NCBI GenBank assembly: GCA_903813345.2
Contig: CAIIXF020000007.1
Location: 18,957,564 to 19,021,563 of the forward strand
Source: Owenia fusiformis
Taxonomy: Eukaryota > Annelida > Polychaeta > Sabellida > Oweniidae
Length of the DNA: 64,000 nt
Reading direction: 5' to 3'
Part shown: positions 57,701-64,000 of the stretch, piece by piece
Layout of the letters: the number at the start of each line of letters is the position of its first letter
Numbering within the stretch: the first letter of the stretch is position 1
Made by a program: the position numbers and the translations under genes
Notes under the pieces: model-generated
Database searches by the model: none
Told to the model about the DNA's origin: nothing
Seen by the model: the letters and a program-made list of their open reading frames with translations, nothing else

Positions 57701-60700
57701 AACTTGTCACCCTGACTGCAGAGACCAGGTGGCGCTACCATGTGTTCCTAGCAGTGCAACTCCAGGAACTGCTGGCAAATTAACAGGGGTGAGATGTAGC
57801 TACTGTTGGTATAGTTAATGTTTAAAAAATTCCAATATGTATCTGATGTTATAACTTTCAACATTTTGATTTAGTTGTATTTCAGACTGTGAAACATGCA
57901 ATTAAACTTACGTTTTATTCCAGGGTGTGATATCTGACTACACCCCTACAGACCCCCCTATGATCCCAGGCCTAGTCGTTCACTGCGTTAATGAGGTAGA
58001 GTCCCGGGGCATTCAAGAAGTGGGAATATACAGAGTGCCTGGGGCAGAGAGGCAGGTCAAAGACCTCAAAGAAAAGTTTCTCAGAGGAAAAGGAATGCCT
58101 AATTTGGTAAAAAAATTACATTTTATATAAAACCTCAAATAATCCAACTAAACATTTTTTATAATAAAATTCACACAAAATCTTTTGATAAGAGCGTTTT
58201 TCGTAAATCAAATATGTTAATTTACACCATGGTCTGTTTTCTACAGGTGGTTTGTTTATTTTATTCATCTTAATAATACAAATTTAATTATATTGTTTTT
58301 CAAGTTGTTGCATAAGTTTTCATTTGCTCTCTCACCTTATTATTATGTGTCTATTGTATTCAGTGTTGTGCATTGTTTTTTGCAGACTGCAATAGATGAC
58401 ATTCATGTGGTATGTGGGTGCTTGAAAGATTTCCTAAGAAGTCTGAAGGAGCCATTGGTTACATACAGTCTGTGGAGAGACTTTGTCAGTGCAGCAGGTA
58501 GAGAACATCATATGCTTTTTTACTTTAAATTTGATGGTTGATCTTTGTTTTATCATTTTTTAGTTCTCACTTGAGTTGATCTCCAGTATACAAATGTTTA
58601 TCGTTTGCTAATGTATATTATCGCTTGATTTAGTTAAGTTACATGTATTTTCGCAAATGCTTCTCAGCTCAAGTCTGTAATGTATGAATGAATATGTTCA
58701 ATCAAAATACTTCATATTTTGCTTTAATTTTTTTAAAGTTACCTTCCAATTGCCTGAGTGATATTTGTGCTATTTGATATAGATCTACAGATTAAGAACT
58801 GAACATGTCATGTTATGTGTTCTTCTTGCACTTTCAGAGCGCAATGACCAGGATGAGTGCTTAAGTGGGCTTTACCAAGCAATAAGTGAATTACCCCCTC
58901 CTAATAGAGACACCTTAGCATTCATGATCCTACATCTACAGAAGTAAGTAATTATTCAGAAAATAACTTTGTTTACTCGGGGTTTTGGATGGTTGTGGAA
59001 AAGTCTGGACAGTCCAGGAATTTCCCCTAAATGGCTAAAGTGGTCAGGAAATTTTACAGTTTTGACAGAAGATATTTTAAGTCTGAAAAATAGGCAAAAG
59101 AAGAGAAATGCCATCAACACAAAATTCAAATTTCACATGTTATGTGAAAGAGCTCTGTTCATTCACTTTGTTGAAATTAATTCAATTCATGTTTCCAGGA
59201 TTGCTGAGAGTGCAGAAGCTAAGATGCCAGCAGCTAATCTGGCCAAGGTGTTTGGTCCCACTATGATAGGCTACTCAACACCAGAACCTGAACCAATGCA
59301 GATGATCAATGAGACAAAGAAACAAGCCACTGTAAGATCTTATATATTAAAATGTTTGGTGCTATAAAGTGCCCTATGTAAAGGCATTAGACTAGTCATT
59401 TTCTGTCTTGGCCATTTGAGTTTTTCAGCATGTATATATGAAAATAACATGAGAATGGGACCATACGTCCATACTTCCAACTTTGAGCAGTTCTGAAGTG
59501 GTGGTTATTTATTAAACAATGGTTGAAAAAATCAACCTGATCTCCACCTAAGTATTACTTATTTACAATTTTTGCAGGTTATGGAGGGTCTACTGTCAAT
59601 CTCTAGTGACTACTGGAGCAACTTTATCAATGTAGAAGAAGAGCCCATGTACATAGGTGATGGCAGAGATACCCCTCAGACACCAGAGCCAAGACAAGGT
59701 AGGCGCCCATAAGTATCTTTGACAAAAGGGACAATTTCAATATATGGCATACTATTGTTTGATTCACATCATACACATGTCGTCTTGTAAGTTTAACCTA
59801 AAACTGAGAAAGGGTTCCAGTGATAAATTGTATGTGCCTAATGTGTCACTAGGCCTAAACTTGAATTTGTGAAAAATACCTGAATTGAATTTTCAATATT
59901 TTTTTATTATGAAATGGATAAACCATTAATTTTGTATTGTATTTAATATTAAACTTGTCGGTGCATGTGTTCTATTCTAGGCCCCTCCTACCGCAGTATG
60001 CTAGGCCCTGTGGGCAGTGCCAAAACAGGCAAAACTACACCAAGGTTATAACACATTACATGGACAAATAATACACATGTACAGTACTTGGTCGTCTCAG
60101 CTTGTAAATGATTCCCAGTACTATTCGAGCTGAAAAATTCACAATCTGAATAATATATGAATTTCATGAGAAAATGTAATGAGAATTATCAATTTGATAT
60201 GACCAAGTATTTTACTTGTATATGCACATGCACAGTGCTTTGTTTCTCTGGAGAATATGGTACACCCTGACCTCCATTCTCTTATATATATGTACCTCTT
60301 ACTGTGTGTTAAAACACCAAGCAATAAGAGCTGGTCAATATCTTAGATGCGAGTAGAAATAATCTTGCTTTACGTCATTAAAAATTCATAATTCAGTCAA
60401 ACTGGTATCATATTTGGAATCTACATGTAAAATTACATCTAGAAATGTGGTTTTGAAAAGAGTTTATCAACTTTGAAAATTTATTTTTCTTTGAAAATGT
60501 GACTTCTAGGTCGGGGGGATTCCCCATAGACCCTATGTTGTAAAACCACAAAAAGTGAAATATCTTTTCTTGTGTGGGGCAGATAATATTTTCTTTTACT
60601 GGACATATTTTAATTTGTATAACTATCACATACATAAGTGTAATATGAAAAGTGAACCACTAAAACTGATGAATATTCAAGTTTAAGGGAATTTTGTAAT

Positions 60701-62418
60701 ACCCTGCTATGTTATTTCCCCGAATCAGCCACCTGGTGGCGAAACTGTTAACTACCTACTCGCATCTGAGTAATTCATTTGACATTTCCTCAAACAAAAG
60801 CTAATTCTCAGGCATACAATTCAAAAAGTTTTAACACAGAGGTTAGAGGTAGATTATTTTCACTATATGTTTATTCTGAATATATGGCATTTCATAGCAG
60901 CAGGTGATTGCATTCATGATTCAGAATAGACTGTATGCATGCACTATTCTACATTCTACTCTCCCAATACCCTGCATGATCAAGGGAACTGGTCAATGTG
61001 TCTTTTTGTGAATTTAATTAGATAAATGCTTCAATCCCATCCCACGTTGGTTAAATCCCATCAAACATTGAAGTTAGATAGTCATCCACACTATGTTTTT
61101 ATTATTTTTTCAATACGAAAACTTTTTCCCCTCCTCCCCTTCCTGATGTAATTAGTTTCATGAAAATGACACATTGATATTTGACTGGGTGTAAAACAAT
61201 ACTATCCTTAGTGAATACTGTCCTAGTTTGTATTGGGACTTACCTGGCCCTAACTCTGTAACTCTCCCTATCTCAAATTAACTCAAGTCACCATGTAAAT
61301 GTAAGGGAATCTGCATGGTACTGTACAGTACAGTACAACATAGTACTAAGGCAGTATTCACTTTTACACCAGCTCCTTCCCTCCAAACACACAACACGAC
61401 AGGATTGTATTTAATGCTTTGGTGCTAACAGTTAGGTGATGGGGCTTTATTGCAGTGTTGCACAGCATGTTAGGCCCTGTAGGTACCCCATCGTCAGCTG
61501 AATTCACCAGTCAATATTTGCGCAGTACTAATAAACGTGAAGGTGGCTACTTCACTCGTACTACACCAAGGTAGGGGGTGTACTCATACCAATCTAAATG
61601 ATCAACCAAAACAAGAATTTCACAAATTGTTCAATCCATATATTAACAATAAACATAAGAGACTGCACCTGGCAGTTGGTAAGTAAAGAAATGAACATGA
61701 TTCAAACTTCCCAGTGCAAACATATCAAGGGGTAGATTGATTGCCAGTAAAATTGATAGATACTAGATAGTACATCTTCAACCCTAATTATCCCAACGAA
61801 CAAAGTTCGGTAGGGATATAGTGAAGCCCTCAAAATGGCTGCCTAGAGCAAGGGAAGAGTAGATTGTTAATATTACAGATTCTTGAATATAGGGTTTGTT
61901 GGGATTTGCTACTCCGTGGAGTTGCCGTTTTCTAGTTATGTAAGTCAGTGGTAAATGTATTACATGTAAAGACTAGCTTAATGTGCTGATGCTTAGCTTG
62001 TCATCTACAATTTTTAAATTAAAATTTCTTTTTCTAGTAAATGTAAAGCTTTGTACAATACTATATACCAAATAATAAAAATCATTTCATTAAAATATTT
62101 AAAATCTAGTAATATACGGATATTGTTTAAATTCTTTCAAAATAATATATAAAATCTCTCACATTCAATTTTTATGATGCCACCAAGTGGTGACATTGTT
62201 TTGGTCTCCATTTTTGTGACGGCGGTCGGCGTCTGACGTTCGGTATCTGTAAATGGCAGGTGGTGACATTTTGCATGTTAATGCCTTATTGAAATATACA
62301 GTCAGTTATTTGGAGTCTTTATTTAAATCAATATATTTCATTTTTCAGATTTGGGAGCAAGAGTAAGCAGTCAAATAAGAAACCATCTTACTTCTTTGCA
62401 TCGCCACATCTGAAGTAG
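54767..62418 (+). CDS. RACGAP1: Rac GTPase-activating protein 1 (MgcRacGAP/CYK-4), 12 coding exons with two alternative penultimate exons
   Basis: Centralspindlin subunit that bundles midzone microtubules and regulates Rho-family GTPases in cytokinesis. Exons: 54767-55054, 55292-55440, 56359-56575, 56907-57284, 57645-57788, 57924-58106, 58386-58497, 58838-58943, 59199-59331, 59578-59698, then either 59981-60044 (11a) or 61456-61570 (11b), and 62349-62418. With 11b the product is 671 aa (human 632); with 11a it is 654 aa. Domains: N-terminal coiled coil (about 30-105), '[13 protein letters not shown]', C1 zinc finger (His329, Cys342, Cys345, Cys358, Cys361, His366, Cys369, Cys377), and RhoGAP from about 393 with arginine finger Arg429 in 'GIYRVPGA' and 'NLAKVFGPT'. 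The C terminus is 'RFGSKSKQ...YFFASPHLK', as in vertebrates. Confidence 0.95.
55468..56022. mobile_element. Mariner-like deleted element in RACGAP1 intron 2
   Basis: Ends 'cagggtggtcaaaaaatgga' and 'ccatttttttagaccaccct' form inverted repeats, extended inward by 'tgtacatcattcaat' on both sides. On the minus strand a fragment '[15 protein letters not shown]' resembles the C-terminal tail of mariner-type transposases, but it is broken, so the element is dead. Confidence 0.7.
59981..60051 (+). CDS. RACGAP1: RACGAP1 alternative exon 11a
   Basis: In phase with exon 10 it encodes '[17 protein letters not shown]' and 'KTTPR'. The 3' border is weak (caag|gttata). If not spliced, it reads on to 'AGG TTA TAA' and gives a short protein ending in TPRL. 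It shares SMLGPVG and TTPR with exon 11b, indicating exon duplication. Confidence 0.75.
60345..60767 (+). mobile_element. MITE-like 420 bp element, copy 2
   Basis: Second copy of 5400-5820, with ends 'agatgcgagtag' and 'ctactcgcatct' and the shared interior 'gccacctggtggcgaaactg'. It sits between RACGAP1 exons 11a and 11b. Confidence 0.75.
61456..61570 (+). CDS. RACGAP1: RACGAP1 alternative exon 11b
   Basis: It enters at phase 1 and leaves at phase 2, like 11a, with a strong donor (caag|gtaggg). It encodes '[17 protein letters not shown]' and ends 'YFTRTTPR', longer and closer to the vertebrate arrangement than 11a. Confidence 0.85.
61786..61940 (-). mobile_element. Short family X copy, inverted, in RACGAP1 intron 11
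   Basis: It starts 'atcccaacgaacaaagttcg' and ends 'gttgggatttgctactccgt' then 'ggagttgccgtttt', the complement of the family's left end. At about 155 bp it is an internally deleted copy keeping both ends. Confidence 0.65.
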
Positions 62419-63487
62419 ACTTGTACAATACCCAGATACCACAAAGCATCATATCATAACAACACACCCACAACATGACTGGACCAGAGTCCATGACATG
62501 ATTTGATAGAAAACTGAACATAAAAAGATATATAGCTTATTAGATACTAAACACAAGTTCAAATAAAATGCTTATTCTGGAATATATTAAATGGATACCA
62601 CCAAAGATAGCAGCACATTTCAAATAAACTACATACACCAAAGGACCACTCAATCAACATTAAATCAGAAAATTGAGATCGACTAATATAGATGTGCAAA
62701 TTTTTGTGTTCGCATATATTTATTGAAATGACCATTGGTTTCTTTGGATGTGTAAAACAACATTCAACCTTTATAGAATGGTATATTTATGCAAGTCATT
62801 AGAATGTCATGCTTTTGTACTGATGCTTCCTATATCCACAATCCACTTTATAAGTACAGTTTAGTGCATAGCTCCAAAAGTGACCCATTTGGGTAATTTG
62901 CCCATGTAAATAAATGAAGGAATTCCTTGGGCTATGCATCAGACTGTATAAAAATAACATCATAACCTCAAGACTAATTAATTACAATACAGGAGTTTAT
63001 TTCTTGAAACATTCTTAGGAATTTCTTAAATTCATTACATCAATGTGGAAACTATGATGTCATAAAATGTACCGAAAGACTCAATTTGGGAATGTTTCAA
63101 GAAATTCTCCCCTTATTCTAAACATGGGGTAAAAATATTTTACCACATCATCTGTAGATAATACAAAATATATCTGAGACTAGAGCAAGCATCAACATAT
63201 GACCTGTGATCATTTATGTTGATTTAATATATGCGAGCTTCTGATGCATGTTTTCTTGAATTCTTATACAGAGTGGTCCAAAAATGCAACCCTCTTTTTG
63301 AATAATTTTTTTTATTCACAGGTAGCATTTCTAGGATCAATCTGTATTATTATCGAAGAATTGGAATTGCAATTTTGAATTTATTATTTTGAACAAAAAT
63401 ACCTGGAATTTTCAATTTGATTTTATAAATTGAATTTAAACCAAAATACTCGTATATTGTGTAAATGAACAAAAACATGCTATAAAA
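62419..63487 (+). other. RACGAP1 3' UTR and downstream flank
   Basis: 'caaataaaatgc' at about 62561 and 'caaataaactac' at about 62620 provide AATAAA-type polyadenylation signals 140-200 bp after the stop codon. At about 63270 a lone mariner-like end ('agagtggtccaaaaatgcaa') is seen without its partner. Confidence 0.5.
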
Positions 63488-63670
63488 TGCCTAGGTCACA
63501 CTTGTGCCGATTCATCGGCCGGTGCCCAGCCGATTGCAGTATTTTGTTCAAAATTGATTTCAACTTTCTTCAAGTCTGACCTCAAATCTGAGATTTGACC
63601 TTCAATTTTGAATAAAATACCCAATCCGCCAGGCGCCGGCTGATGAATCGGAGCAAATGTGACCTAGGCA
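63488..63670. mobile_element. 183-bp MITE with inverted ends
   Basis: Ends 'tgcctaggtcacacttg' and 'caaatgtgacctaggca' pair, and the pairing continues through 'ccgattcatcggccggtgcc' and 'ggcgccggctgatgaatcgg'. The centre is AT-rich. It could fold as one long hairpin. Confidence 0.8.
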
Positions 63671-64000
63671 TAATCTGTACAGGTGCTTTCGGTGTATGTG
63701 TTCATGATAAGCAGTAGGCACCCTGGTTTCAACAATTAAGATTTCATATACCCTTTGGATGAATACTACATGCTTTCAAATGATCTCTTAATCAATGGAA
63801 TAAAATATGCCAAATTCAGTACCTTTATTTAGATATTGTTGCTCATGTGGAGACAAAAGGTCCGAAGCAGTCAATATTTATAGAATGCATTGAACATTGA
63901 TCACATACATTCTGTATATACTTTCAAAAAGTGTATTGGCTGCCAACTCCAGTAGCTTTATGGTTTTACATTTGTTATAACATCATCAGAGCATCGTAGA

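Noticed and set aside
58969-59198. Open stretch before RACGAP1 exon 9
   Set aside because: It is intronic: the exon 8 donor at 58944 and exon 9 acceptor at 59198 give a continuous RhoGAP domain, while this stretch has no family resemblance.

Overview
This 64 kb window is AT-rich, intron-rich animal DNA. The gene set points to a non-vertebrate animal: a metazoan phytochelatin synthase (absent from vertebrates and most insects), a eukaryotic universal-stress-protein gene, ARPC2, RACGAP1, and an intact CR1/L2-like non-LTR retrotransposon with a PHD finger. I infer a marine lophotrochozoan or non-vertebrate deuterostome. The sequence alone does not fix the phylum.

Layout. 1-1480 is a C-rich repeat array. 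2.0-3.1 kb holds inverted and tandem repeats. 4.0-12.0 kb is a three-exon phytochelatin synthase on the minus strand, its first intron swollen by a nested set of fold-back elements. 12.5-15.8 kb holds two more fold-backs and a 59-bp minisatellite. 17.3-24.1 kb is a five-exon universal stress protein gene (plus), whose introns carry a 1.6 kb element of CTACCG-rich repeats with terminal inverted repeats, and a tRNA-derived SINE. 25.3-31.7 kb is dominated by minisatellites and interlocking long inverted repeats, with a weak candidate small minus-strand gene. 33.5-35.7 kb is an intronless RING/B-box protein gene (plus). 35.9-39.6 kb holds a mariner-like palindrome and a hAT-type element with clean target duplications. 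40.2-47.4 kb is a complete 11-exon ARPC2 (minus). 49.1-53.3 kb is the retrotransposon (plus). 54.8-62.4 kb is RACGAP1 (plus), with two alternative copies of its penultimate exon.

The genes do not form an operon or one pathway. PCS and USP are stress or metal-response type genes. ARPC2 (branched actin) and RACGAP1 (centralspindlin, Rho-family GAP) are housekeeping cytoskeleton and cytokinesis genes. The exon models for PCS, USP, ARPC2 and RACGAP1 were built by eye from GT/AG splice sites, matching phases and recognised protein families; in every case the exon phases close into one open frame.

The most interesting signals are the mutually exclusive penultimate exons of RACGAP1, the mobilised CTACCG array with 14-bp terminal inverted repeats and a 5-bp target duplication, a three-level nested insertion whose empty site can be read from a neighbouring tandem copy, a 2A-like NPGP motif after a signal-like N terminus in the retrotransposon, and a thin/NHL-1-like RING protein lacking an NHL propeller.
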